Source of the DNA: Desulfuromusa sp. | GTDB lineage: Bacteria > Desulfobacterota > Desulfuromonadia > Desulfuromonadales > Geopsychrobacteraceae | Assembly (NCBI GenBank): GCA_030590745.1 | Contig: JAUVCS010000056.1 | Coordinates: 1 to 6,250, forward strand | Direction of reading: 5' to 3' | Length of the DNA stretch: 6,250 bases | Part shown: positions 1 through 5,171 of the stretch, piece after piece | How positions within the stretch are numbered: the first letter of the stretch is position 1 | How the letters are laid out: every line of letters starts with the position of its first letter | Made by a program: the position numbers and the translations under genes | The notes under the pieces: generated by a model | Databases searched by the model: none | Told to the model about the DNA's origin: nothing | The model's input: the letters and a program-made list of their open reading frames with translations, nothing else

Positions 1-617
1 GCAGCAACCACGTCGGTCAGGTAATATTCCCCCTGAGCATTATTTTTATTCAGCCCCTTTAATGCCGAAAGGACAAAAGCGGCATCAAACAGATAGGTTC
101 CGGAATTGATTTCGGTCACCTGACGCTGTTGTTCATCAGCATCCTTTTCTTCAACAATCTGCAGAATCTGCTCACCATCCCGGATTATTCGCCCATAACC
201 AGCAGGATTTGGCAGCTGCGCGGTTAACACCGTAACGGCAGCTTGCTGCTGGGAATGGTAATGCTGTAGCCGCTGTAAAGTCTCCGGTTGAATTAACGGG
301 ACATCGCCACAAAGCAACAACAACGCACCTGAATAGCCACGTAAAGAGTCTGCGGCACACATCAGGGCGTGACCAGTTCCCAGTTGGTCACTCTGCTTAA
401 TCCAGGTGATATCCCCATCGACAAAAGTATCTGAAACCTGTTCTGCACGGTGGCCGATAACCACTTTCAGCTGCTTAAACCCTGCAAGTTTAGCTGCTTC
501 AAGCGGATAATAGAGCATCGGTTGCCCACAGATTGGATGCAAAACTTTCGGCACTGCCGATTTCATTCTCGTCCCTTTTCCAGCGGCCAGAATAACTGCT
601 GCCAAACCCTTTTCCAT
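1..617 (-). CDS. glmU: GlmU, bifunctional UDP-N-acetylglucosamine pyrophosphorylase / glucosamine-1-phosphate N-acetyltransferase (N-terminal 205 residues only)
   Basis: GlmU is cytoplasmic and makes UDP-GlcNAc for peptidoglycan and LPS: its C-terminal half acetylates glucosamine-1-phosphate and its N-terminal half adds UMP from UTP. Only the N-terminal uridylyltransferase domain is visible; the left-handed beta-helix acetyltransferase half lies beyond the left edge. Motifs in order are the nucleotide-binding LAAGKGTRM loop (residues 10-18), PK at 23-24, QLGTGHA at 78-84, metal-binding Asp in GDVPL (residue 105), GYGRI at 140-144, VEEKDA around 155-160 and EINSGTYLF from 169, all in the order and spacing of the E. 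coli enzyme. The visible end, NNAQGEYYLTD, is also typical of GlmU. The ATG at 617 is preceded by AAAGGA (complement of 624-629) six bases upstream. The gene is divergent from the MXAN_5187-like gene. No damage is seen. The identification is very secure; only the C-terminal half is unverified. Confidence 0.96.
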   Translation of the reverse strand, partial: MEKGLAAVILAAGKGTRMKSAVPKVLHPICGQPMLYYPLEAAKLAGFKQLKVVIGHRAEQVSDTFVDGDITWIKQSDQLGTGHALMCAADSLRGYSGALLLLCGDVPLIQPETLQRLQHYHSQQQAAVTVLTAQLPNPAGYGRIIRDGEQILQIVEEKDADEQQRQVTEINSGTYLFDAAFVLSALKGLNKNNAQGEYYLTDVVA

Positions 618-637
618 GGAGAGTCCTTTCAATGGAG
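608..637 (-). repeat. Imperfect tandem duplication around the glmU start codon
   Basis: On the minus strand two copies of about 14 bases lie 16 bases apart: CTCCATTGAAAGGA (637-624) and CTCCATGGAAAAGG (621-608). The second contains the glmU start codon, and the first supplies the AAAGGA ribosome-binding site. About 12 of 16 aligned positions agree. It may be a small local duplication or chance. Confidence 0.4.
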
Positions 638-644
638 AATCCAG

Positions 645-691
645 GAGCCTGTCTGGTCTTACAGTAGATGCTGGTAAAGTCCGACAGACTC
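645..691 (-). promoter_or_regulatory. Imperfect leader hairpin upstream of glmU
   Basis: Read on the minus strand (glmU sense), the 47-base segment folds on itself. The outer arm GAGTCTGTC pairs with GACAGGCTC (nine pairs including one G-U). After a bulged A come GG/CC, an A-A mismatch, CTT/AAG, a bulged T and AC/GT, around an 11-base loop. That makes about 16 pairs in total. No T-run follows on the glmU side, so it does not look like a simple intrinsic terminator. It lies 28 bases upstream of the start codon, just after a candidate -10 region, so it may sit at or near the 5' end of the glmU mRNA. Possible roles are mRNA stabilisation, a protein or small-RNA target, or insulation between divergent promoters. 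The structure is seen; the role is inferred. Confidence 0.5.
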
Positions 692-741
692 TTAATATTA
701 AAATAAACTTAACTATCTCAAAATAACCATTGCCAAGTCAA
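692..741 (-). promoter_or_regulatory. Candidate glmU promoter region
   Basis: Two overlapping sigma70-like options exist on the minus strand. One is TTGACT (741-736), an 18-base spacer and GATAGT (717-712), which would start RNA near 705 and include the whole leader hairpin. The other is TTGAGA (721-716), an 18-base spacer and TATTAA (697-692), starting near 685, inside the first arm of the hairpin. Both have weak -10 elements in very AT-rich DNA. The segment also contains a 10-base palindrome TTAATATTAA at 692-701. Confidence 0.35.
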
Positions 742-778
742 GTAGCATCCTCTCGATAGAACGATAAAATTGCAATTA

Positions 779-807
779 TTTACATTATTCAATGACTCAC
801 GTATAGT
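779..807 (+). promoter_or_regulatory. Sigma70-type promoter for the MXAN_5187-like / radical SAM pair
   Basis: TTTACA at 779-784 and TATAGT at 802-807 each match the sigma70 consensus at five of six positions and are separated by exactly 17 bases. The predicted start of transcription is near 813-815, only about 13-15 bases before the ATG at 828, so the transcript would begin almost at the ribosome-binding site. An AT-rich stretch lies upstream. Confidence 0.6.
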
Positions 808-814
808 TCCCCGT

Positions 815-820
815 GGAGGT
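815..820 (+). promoter_or_regulatory. Ribosome-binding site deciding the start at 828
   Basis: GGAGGT is a full Shine-Dalgarno match lying seven bases before the ATG at 828. It overlaps the longer possible reading from the GTG at 813, which makes that GTG an unlikely start. Confidence 0.75.
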
Positions 821-827
821 ATCAGGG

Positions 828-1382
828 ATGGATGAACGACGCCAGTTGGCACAAGAACTTGATGAAATTCAGCAAGCGATCAAAGAGCTGGAAATTCACT
901 ATGAACAATATTTCTCTGGAATCGAAAAGCGGGAGCCTTACAATCAACGTAAGGATATTGCCCGGCGAATTCGCTACTTTACCGGTCGGCATATTATCTG
1001 GACAGATCTGAAATTTCGCTATCAGGGGATCACTTCACGCTTTATGTCCTATGGACAATACTGGGATCGGATCCTCCGCTTGATCGATGAGGGTAAATAT
1101 CATCGCCATACCGCTAAACTGACGACCGGAGCGGCAAAGCCATCGACCGGACAGACAAAATCTATCGACCCAAAAATTGAGGCAACCAAGTTGCAACAGC
1201 AACTCACCCAAGCCAGAAAAACCTGTGGTCTCTCCGGAAATGGACCCAGTGCAGAAAAAGTTGCTGCATTTCTTGCCACTCAGCGGGAAAAGATTCGAGC
1301 TCGCTACGGCGATAAAGCGGTGGCGTTCAGCATTGACAGCAGTGGTGAAAAACCCCGCATTAAAGTCAGTTTAAAAAAATAA
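828..1382 (+). CDS. Small protein resembling the MXAN_5187 C-terminal domain family; function unknown
   Basis: This 184-residue soluble protein has no signal peptide or membrane segment. Residues 1-28 are a charged helix likely to form a coiled coil. Residues 22-94 carry the pattern I associate with the MXAN_5187 C-terminal domain family: YEQYFSGIEKREP (25-37), then FRYQGITSRF and YWDRILRLIDEGKY (78-91). After a low-complexity Thr/Ser/Lys linker (about 95-120), a second conserved-looking block contains a CG pair with the only cysteine (Cys133), an AAFLATQREKIRARYG helix (146-161) and a final strand pair ending RIKVSLKK. The family assignment is from memory, without a profile search. No enzymatic motif is visible. 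The gene starts at ATG 828 behind GGAGGT and lies 5 bases before the radical SAM gene, so the two are almost surely co-transcribed. The last codons contain an A7 run. It could be a partner or substrate of the enzyme downstream, but that is a guess. Confidence 0.8.
   Translation: MDERRQLAQELDEIQQAIKELEIHYEQYFSGIEKREPYNQRKDIARRIRYFTGRHIIWTDLKFRYQGITSRFMSYGQYWDRILRLIDEGKYHRHTAKLTTGAAKPSTGQTKSIDPKIEATKLQQQLTQARKTCGLSGNGPSAEKVAAFLATQREKIRARYGDKAVAFSIDSSGEKPRIKVSLKK
1373..1379 (+). other. A7 heptamer in slippery phase at the gene junction
   Basis: Seven consecutive A residues are read in the zero frame as A AAA AAA, followed directly by the TAA stop at 1380. A -1 slip here continues through ATA ACC TCT into the ATG of the radical SAM gene with no intervening stop, because the downstream gene lies in the -1 frame. 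No upstream stimulatory Shine-Dalgarno or downstream hairpin was recognised, so function is uncertain. Confidence 0.25.
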
Positions 1383-1387
1383 CCTCT

Positions 1388-3253
1388 ATGCGTATTTTGC
1401 TAGCAACCCTGCATGTCCGCCCATCAGCACAGGCAGTTTCCCTGGCAGCAGGGTCTCTTAAGGCCTGTCTGCCAACAGAGTTACAACAACAGACCGATCT
1501 TATTGATCTCTTCCCCGATACCGATAATGAGAGCCTTGCTCAGCAGCTCCTGGATCACAATCCCGGCATCATTGCTTTCCCCCTTTACCTCTGGAACCGT
1601 CAACAAATCCTGCAGCTTTCACGATTGTTACGGCAAAAAAAGCCTGACCTGATCCTCCTTGCGGGTGGCCCGGAAGCCAGTGCTGACAGTCGGAGGGTTA
1701 TTGTCGAGGGGTCGCTGGATGGGATCATTCGTGGCGAAGGGGAAGTTTCATTTGCTCAAATAATCAGGCAGTTCAGCGACGGAGAGTTACCCACCGAGGC
1801 TGCCGGCTTCATCTCTGCAACGCAAAACACTGCTACCCTTCCTGCTGCTGCTATCTGCCCCGATCTGTCACTTCTCCCTTCACCGTGGCTCAACGGACAG
1901 TTACCACTGGAAAAAAACTGCGGGGTGCTCTGGGAGGTAGCCAGAGGATGCCGGTTCAATTGTGCCTTTTGCTACGATGCCAAGGGGCACCAGGGGGTTC
2001 GTCCCTTTCCGGAAGAGCGTTTACGTAAAGAGCTGCAACTCTTTGCCCGGCACCAGGTTGCCCAGATCTGGATTCTTGACTCTACTTTCAATGCTCCCGC
2101 GCAACGGGGTCAAAAACTCCTGCAGATGTTACTTGAGATTGCCCCCGATATTCACTACCACATCGAAGCAAAAGCTGATTTTCTGGATACCGCAACTATT
2201 GATCTCCTGGCTCAGCTCTCCTGTTCAGTACAGATTGGTTTACAATCAGCCACTGCAGAGGTTCTGAAGCCACTCCACCGTAATTTGCTGCCACAACAGA
2301 TGAAGCAACGACTACAACAGATGACAGCGGCGGGAATCACTTTCGGGCTGGATCTTATCTACGGGCTGCCAGGGGATAATCATGCCGGGTTTATCAACAG
2401 TCTCAACTTTACTTTACCTCTGCAACCGAATCAGGTTGATATTTTCCCCCTGGCAGTTCTGCCGGGAACGGAGTTATTTGATAATCAGGAAGAGTTTGGT
2501 ATCCGGGGAGAGCCCGACCCACCCTACCGACTGCTGACTAATAAAACCTATTCCCGACAGGACTTGCAAAAGAGTCACCAGCTTGCAACCGCAACTGACA
2601 TTTTCTATAATCGTGGTCGGGCGGTCGGTTTCTTTTTACAGCTGTGTCATACCTTGAGACTCTCTCCAAGCCGCTTTCTCGATCAATTCGGTCACTGGCT
2701 CCAACAACAAAATATTGATCAACAAAAAAAACTGGTTGCAGAAGATTGGCAACCGGATGAAATCCTCTCTCTGCAACGAAACTTTATCGCCAACCAGCTC
2801 AATTCAAATAAGCGTGCAGAATTGATCGAGGTCGCTCAGGATCTAATCACTTACCATTTTTTCTGTGCTGAAACAGTATTAGCCGCTGCCTGCCAGCCAA
2901 GCAATCCCCCTCCGGCAAAAAAAACTTGGAGAAAGCTGCATTGGCAACTTAATCCGGAAGTTAGAATTCAACACTTTCATTTTTCTGTGGAAGATCTGGA
3001 GATGGTGGGGGGTGAACCATTGGAAAAGATGTTCAGACAACTCACCGCCGATCCGGGATACGCAATATTCCTGCGTCAACAGGGAGACGTTATCATTGAA
3101 TCAATTGATCAGGACTTTGCCCGAATGCTGATCCAGGCAAAAAAAGGGCAGACCGCTCAACAACTGTTACAGGGATTTGATCCACAAGCAGCAGAGGAAT
3201 TGCTGGATTTTGCTATCACGCAAGGATTGTTACTACCGGTTAAATCAGCATGA
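1388..3253 (+). CDS. B12-binding-type radical SAM protein, substrate unknown
   Basis: The 621-residue protein has an N-terminal Rossmann-like region of the B12-binding type (about 1-135: start MRILLATLHV, AGGPEAS at 92-98, GEGE at 116-119). It lacks the DxHxxG cobalamin ligand motif, as do many relatives. The radical SAM core (about 175-400) has the cluster motif C188-x3-C192-x2-C195 followed by Tyr, then ILDSTFNAP (229-237), IEAKADFL (259-266), IGLQSAT (283-289), DLIYGLPGD (322-330) and FPLAVLPGTEL (353-363), all typical of this superfamily. It should bind a 4Fe-4S cluster and cleave S-adenosylmethionine, probably under anaerobic conditions. Residues 400-510 look helical. Residues 557-618 resemble a small winged-helix domain of the PqqD/RRE kind (weak, by eye). 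The gene starts 5 bases after the MXAN_5187-like gene with no recognisable Shine-Dalgarno, suggesting translational coupling. The superfamily is certain; the reaction and substrate are unknown, with methyltransferase, thioether-forming or other chemistry all possible. Confidence 0.93.
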   Translation: MRILLATLHVRPSAQAVSLAAGSLKACLPTELQQQTDLIDLFPDTDNESLAQQLLDHNPGIIAFPLYLWNRQQILQLSRLLRQKKPDLILLAGGPEASADSRRVIVEGSLDGIIRGEGEVSFAQIIRQFSDGELPTEAAGFISATQNTATLPAAAICPDLSLLPSPWLNGQLPLEKNCGVLWEVARGCRFNCAFCYDAKGHQGVRPFPEERLRKELQLFARHQVAQIWILDSTFNAPAQRGQKLLQMLLEIAPDIHYHIEAKADFLDTATIDLLAQLSCSVQIGLQSATAEVLKPLHRNLLPQQMKQRLQQMTAAGITFGLDLIYGLPGDNHAGFINSLNFTLPLQPNQVDIFPLAVLPGTELFDNQEEFGIRGEPDPPYRLLTNKTYSRQDLQKSHQLATATDIFYNRGRAVGFFLQLCHTLRLSPSRFLDQFGHWLQQQNIDQQKKLVAEDWQPDEILSLQRNFIANQLNSNKRAELIEVAQDLITYHFFCAETVLAAACQPSNPPPAKKTWRKLHWQLNPEVRIQHFHFSVEDLEMVGGEPLEKMFRQLTADPGYAIFLRQQGDVIIESIDQDFARMLIQAKKGQTAQQLLQGFDPQAAEELLDFAITQGLLLPVKSA

Positions 3254-3289
3254 CGCACTTGTAAAAGAATTGGAGAACAGCTGCGTCAT
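3250..3289. terminator. Inverted repeat between convergent genes, possible terminator
   Basis: ATGACGCA (3250-3257) and TGCGTCAT (3282-3289) are perfect inverted copies. On the plus strand, after one C-C mismatch, TTG/CAG adds three more pairs including a G-U, leaving a 16-base loop. The stop codon of the radical SAM gene lies in the left arm and that of the response regulator in the right arm. No long T-run follows on either side, so it would be a weak terminator. Confidence 0.4.
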
Positions 3290-4656
3290 TTAGTTAAAAG
3301 GTCAACAAACCCCTGATAGGTCTGCCGTTTGCGTTCTGAATGACCATAGAGAGTTGAAGAGAACAGTGCTGATGCCGCATGTTCCCCCAGCATGGAAAAA
3401 AGCTGATAATCGATTGATTCCAGCTGCTCCTTCTGAATAAAAAGCCGATAAATTGCCAGAAGTCCAATCATCTTCCCGTGGATAATCAAGGGGATTGCAA
3501 CAATCGGTGCCAACAGATCATCGGACCCATCACTGATAGATCCTGCATAAAAGTAATTTTCCATCTCGGCAGCGGTTTTCCCAATAACCCCTTCGCCAAG
3601 GGGAATATTGACAAAATTTTCGTCCTCATCAAACCCTTCACCGGTTTCAAAATGTAATTGATCGGTGGATTTATCATAAAGAAACACTGCAAATTTCTCT
3701 GCACCGACAAAGTTGATAACAACTTCTTTAATAATTTCCAGAGTTTCTTCACTATCAAGGGTAGAATGAAGCCTGGAAGAGGCAATATAAAGGTTGGTGA
3801 GATTATTATTAACATCCTCAACCTGAACCAGCTGATTGGCAAAATCAAGATTTTCCTGTTCCAGTTCACCAATTCGCCGTAACGCATCATCCTGTTCTGT
3901 ACGTAATCTCGAACATTCATTTTCTAATGACTGCAGCCGTTGTCCAAGTTTTTTATCAACCCCAGGTTTTTCTAACTGTTCAGATCTTTTACTTATGATC
4001 AAGCGATCAAGCTGTTTTTTGCTCTTTTGCTCCGGGTAAATGAAATAGATACCACAACCATCTTCGTCCTTCTTGCCAGTACGTTTTATTTTTCCATAGA
4101 GAGAAATTGGTTCTGCCCCATCTGGACCCTCCAATTTCATTTCAACGACTGTATCTTCTTTCAGCGAGGTTGAGGACTGGAGACAAACACCACTGGATGA
4201 AATATCCTTCGCGGTAACAACGTGCAACCGGCCACCTTCTTGAAGTTGAATCGGCAATTTTACTTCGACTCGATCCGTAGTTCTGCGTTGTACCGTACCA
4301 AGAAGACGTTCAACCTTCTCCCGTAATTCCTGTTTATTCACCGGCTTGGTGATGTAATCATCACAGCCAGCATCCAGGCAATTCTGCACTTCTTCCGGCT
4401 TACCTGCCGCAGTCACCATAAGAATTGGCAACTTCTTCCAGACAGAGTTTTGCCGGATCTGGCGACAGACCTCATCACCGTTGATTCCCGGCATATAGTA
4501 ATCTAAAAGTAAAACGTCCGGGATGACCTTCTCAAGTCGCTGCAGAGTCTCCTCTCCAGAAGAAGCAGTCAGCAAATCATAACCACAACCTTCCAGATAG
4601 GAACGTTCAAGCTCAAGAAACAGATCAACATCATCAACTAACAGTATTTTCGGCAT
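3286..4656 (-). CDS. Response regulator with receiver, PilZ, coiled-coil and GAF domains
   Basis: This 456-residue cytoplasmic protein begins with a receiver domain (1-120): acidic pair D8-D9, phosphoacceptor D52 in LLLDYYMPG, T82 and K104 in ITKPV, so all key residues are present. A PilZ domain follows (about 122-222) with the cyclic-di-GMP motifs R125-x3-R129 and D151-x-S153-x2-G156, plus CGIYF near 201-205. Residues 225-285 form a heptad-like, charged coiled coil. A GAF domain occupies about 286-435 (IPLGEGVIGKTA at 351-362, VAIPLIIHGKMIGLLAIY at 386-403). No DNA-binding, GGDEF, EAL or kinase domain is present, so output is probably by protein contact or by dimer rearrangement through the coiled coil. 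No cognate histidine kinase is visible. The start ATG at 4656 has AAGGAG (complement of 4665-4670) eight bases upstream. It lies downstream of the thioredoxin-like gene and converges on the radical SAM gene. Domain calls are strong; the process controlled (motility, surface attachment, polysaccharide) is not shown. Confidence 0.93.
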   Translation of the reverse strand: MPKILLVDDVDLFLELERSYLEGCGYDLLTASSGEETLQRLEKVIPDVLLLDYYMPGINGDEVCRQIRQNSVWKKLPILMVTAAGKPEEVQNCLDAGCDDYITKPVNKQELREKVERLLGTVQRRTTDRVEVKLPIQLQEGGRLHVVTAKDISSSGVCLQSSTSLKEDTVVEMKLEGPDGAEPISLYGKIKRTGKKDEDGCGIYFIYPEQKSKKQLDRLIISKRSEQLEKPGVDKKLGQRLQSLENECSRLRTEQDDALRRIGELEQENLDFANQLVQVEDVNNNLTNLYIASSRLHSTLDSEETLEIIKEVVINFVGAEKFAVFLYDKSTDQLHFETGEGFDEDENFVNIPLGEGVIGKTAAEMENYFYAGSISDGSDDLLAPIVAIPLIIHGKMIGLLAIYRLFIQKEQLESIDYQLFSMLGEHAASALFSSTLYGHSERKRQTYQGFVDLLTK

Positions 4657-4685
4657 TGCAAACTCTCCTTAAAAAAAGCAGATTA

Positions 4686-4714
4686 AGAATACCTGAGGGT
4701 TAAGAAAAAGTAAA
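4686..4714 (-). promoter_or_regulatory. Candidate promoter for the response regulator
   Basis: On the minus strand TTTACT (4714-4709), a 17-base spacer and TATTCT (4691-4686) give four matches of six in each element. The predicted RNA start is near 4679, about 22 bases before the ATG. It overlaps the tail of the possible terminator of the preceding gene. The call is weak. Confidence 0.3.
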
Positions 4715-4745
4715 GGCTCCTAACGTTAATACGCAGAAGCCTTTA
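4702..4745 (-). terminator. Possible intrinsic terminator of the thioredoxin-like gene
   Basis: On the minus strand TAAAGGCT (4745-4738) pairs perfectly with AGCCTTTA (4718-4711) across a 19-base loop. The loop can itself pair four bases (GCGT/ACGT, one G-T). The stem is followed by CTTTTTCTT (4710-4702), a usable T-rich tail. The AT-rich stem and large loop make it weaker than a textbook terminator. Confidence 0.4.
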
Positions 4746-4797
4746 TCAAATCCAAAATCCCCTCCTTATTCAGAGGTCTTTTAACCTTAAAAGTCAA
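4726..4797 (-). pseudogene. Possible remnant of a receiver or thioredoxin-like C-terminal tail
   Basis: In the -1 frame relative to the preceding gene, an open stretch of 23 codons begins at a TTG overlapping that gene's TGA stop (TTGA) and ends in TAA. It reads like a natural protein C-terminus: a short strand, then RPLNKEGILDLIKAS, then Ala-Tyr. The KRPLNKEGIL part resembles the KPVNKQEL segment at the end of the receiver domain in the gene just downstream, and fits the last helix of thioredoxin-like proteins nearly as well. It could be a decayed duplicate, a frameshifted tail, a tiny coupled ORF, or chance. No clear ribosome-binding site precedes the TTG. Confidence 0.3.
4778..4793. repeat. 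AT-rich inverted repeat abutting the thioredoxin-like stop codon
   Basis: CTTTTAA (4778-4784) and TTAAAAG (4787-4793) are perfect inverted copies separated by two bases, directly after the TGA at 4796-4794 on the minus strand. The loop is too tight and the stem too AT-rich for a good RNA hairpin; it could be a protein-binding palindrome or a coding coincidence within the possible remnant. Confidence 0.4.
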
Positions 4798-5069
4798 GCC
4801 ATAGCAGCCACTTCCTGCAAATAACGGGGTCGTTCGACAATAAAGTTGACAATCTCATCCACCTCTGGAATCCGGCCGGCAATCCGCACCTGGTCATCAA
4901 TCAATAAAGCGGGTTCAACATAGATCCGGTTATCAATCATTTTTCGTGAATCGTTAAACTGATGAACCTCAGCCTGAACTCCAAGCTGATCAAGTGCTTC
5001 CCGCACATTTTTTACAGTTCCCTGACAGCCCTCAGGACAACCTGGTTTACAAAGAATATCAATACGCAT
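4794..5069 (-). CDS. Thioredoxin-like small protein with a Cys-x3-Cys-x3-Cys motif
   Basis: This 91-residue cytoplasmic protein has the layout of a minimal thioredoxin/glutaredoxin fold. A first strand RIDIL leads to the cysteine segment CKPGCPEGC (7-15), then a helix (17-33, TVKNVREALDQLG), a strand, the presumed cis-proline segment VEPALLIDDQ, a further strand VRIAGR and a last helix IPEVDEIVNFI. Instead of the usual CxxC, cysteines sit at 7, 11 and 15, giving two CxxxC spacings. This could be a redox site with a displaced partner, a metal site, or a non-catalytic carrier. The ATG at 5069 is chosen because TGGAGGG lies immediately upstream, although the frame could be extended four codons to an ATG at 5081. 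The gene has its own strong promoter and follows clpB. The fold assignment is good; the partner and function are unknown. Confidence 0.82.
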   Translation of the reverse strand: MRIDILCKPGCPEGCQGTVKNVREALDQLGVQAEVHQFNDSRKMIDNRIYVEPALLIDDQVRIAGRIPEVDEIVNFIVERPRYLQEVAAMA

Positions 5070-5073
5070 AATG

Positions 5074-5080
5074 CCCTCCA
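5074..5080 (-). promoter_or_regulatory. Ribosome-binding site deciding the start at 5069
   Basis: TGGAGGG on the minus strand ends four bases before the ATG at 5069. The alternative in-frame ATG at 5081-5079 overlaps this site and has no Shine-Dalgarno of its own, so the shorter start is preferred. Confidence 0.7.
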
Positions 5081-5119
5081 TCGGTTGAAATCGCGTCTAA
5101 TTATGACTATTTTGGTTAT

Positions 5120-5147
5120 ATTATATACGGTTTCAGCCAATTGGCAA
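5120..5147 (-). promoter_or_regulatory. Strong sigma70-type promoter for the thioredoxin-like gene
   Basis: On the minus strand TTGCCA (5147-5142; five of six consensus bases) is followed by a 16-base spacer and a perfect TATAAT (5125-5120). RNA would start near 5113, giving a leader of about 44 bases. It lies between the clpB stop and the gene, so the thioredoxin-like gene can be expressed independently of clpB. Confidence 0.7.
5136..5145. promoter_or_regulatory. 10-bp palindrome overlapping the -35 element, possible operator
   Basis: GCCAATTGGC is a perfect palindrome that covers most of the -35 hexamer and the start of the spacer of the promoter for the thioredoxin-like gene. Its position would suit a repressor-binding site. 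A 10-bp palindrome can arise by chance, so this is tentative. Confidence 0.35.
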
Positions 5148-5171
5148 GTTTTTTAGTCACTTTCTCTTTTT

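Noticed and set aside
450..677. 75-codon open frame on the plus strand opposite glmU
   Set aside because: It is antisense to highly conserved glmU motifs, has no ribosome-binding site and its composition (Cys, Trp, His, Phe rich) is that of a shadow frame.
813..827. GTG at 813 as start of the MXAN_5187-like gene
   Set aside because: The GTG is part of the GTGGAGGT Shine-Dalgarno region and has no ribosome-binding site of its own, while the ATG at 828 is ideally spaced from GGAGGT.
3486..3920. 144-codon overlapping frame on the minus strand inside the response regulator gene
   Set aside because: It is a shifted reading of the coiled-coil and GAF region with an unnatural run of Ile, Leu and Pro, no domain motif and no convincing start signal; the regulator frame has clear domains over the same bases.
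4762..4778. GGAGG-type Shine-Dalgarno within the spacer before the response regulator, followed by a TTG
   Set aside because: It would start a peptide of only nine codons; the sequence is better explained as part of the possible remnant reading frame (Lys-Glu-Gly codons).
5070..5081. ATG at 5081 as start of the thioredoxin-like gene
   Set aside because: It overlaps the strong TGGAGGG site that serves the ATG at 5069, and no Shine-Dalgarno precedes it; the fold also begins naturally at MRIDIL.
5104..5159. TGACTA / TAGTCA inverted pair flanking the thioredoxin-like promoter
   Set aside because: Only six bases match and the arms are 44 bases apart in AT-rich DNA, so chance is likely.
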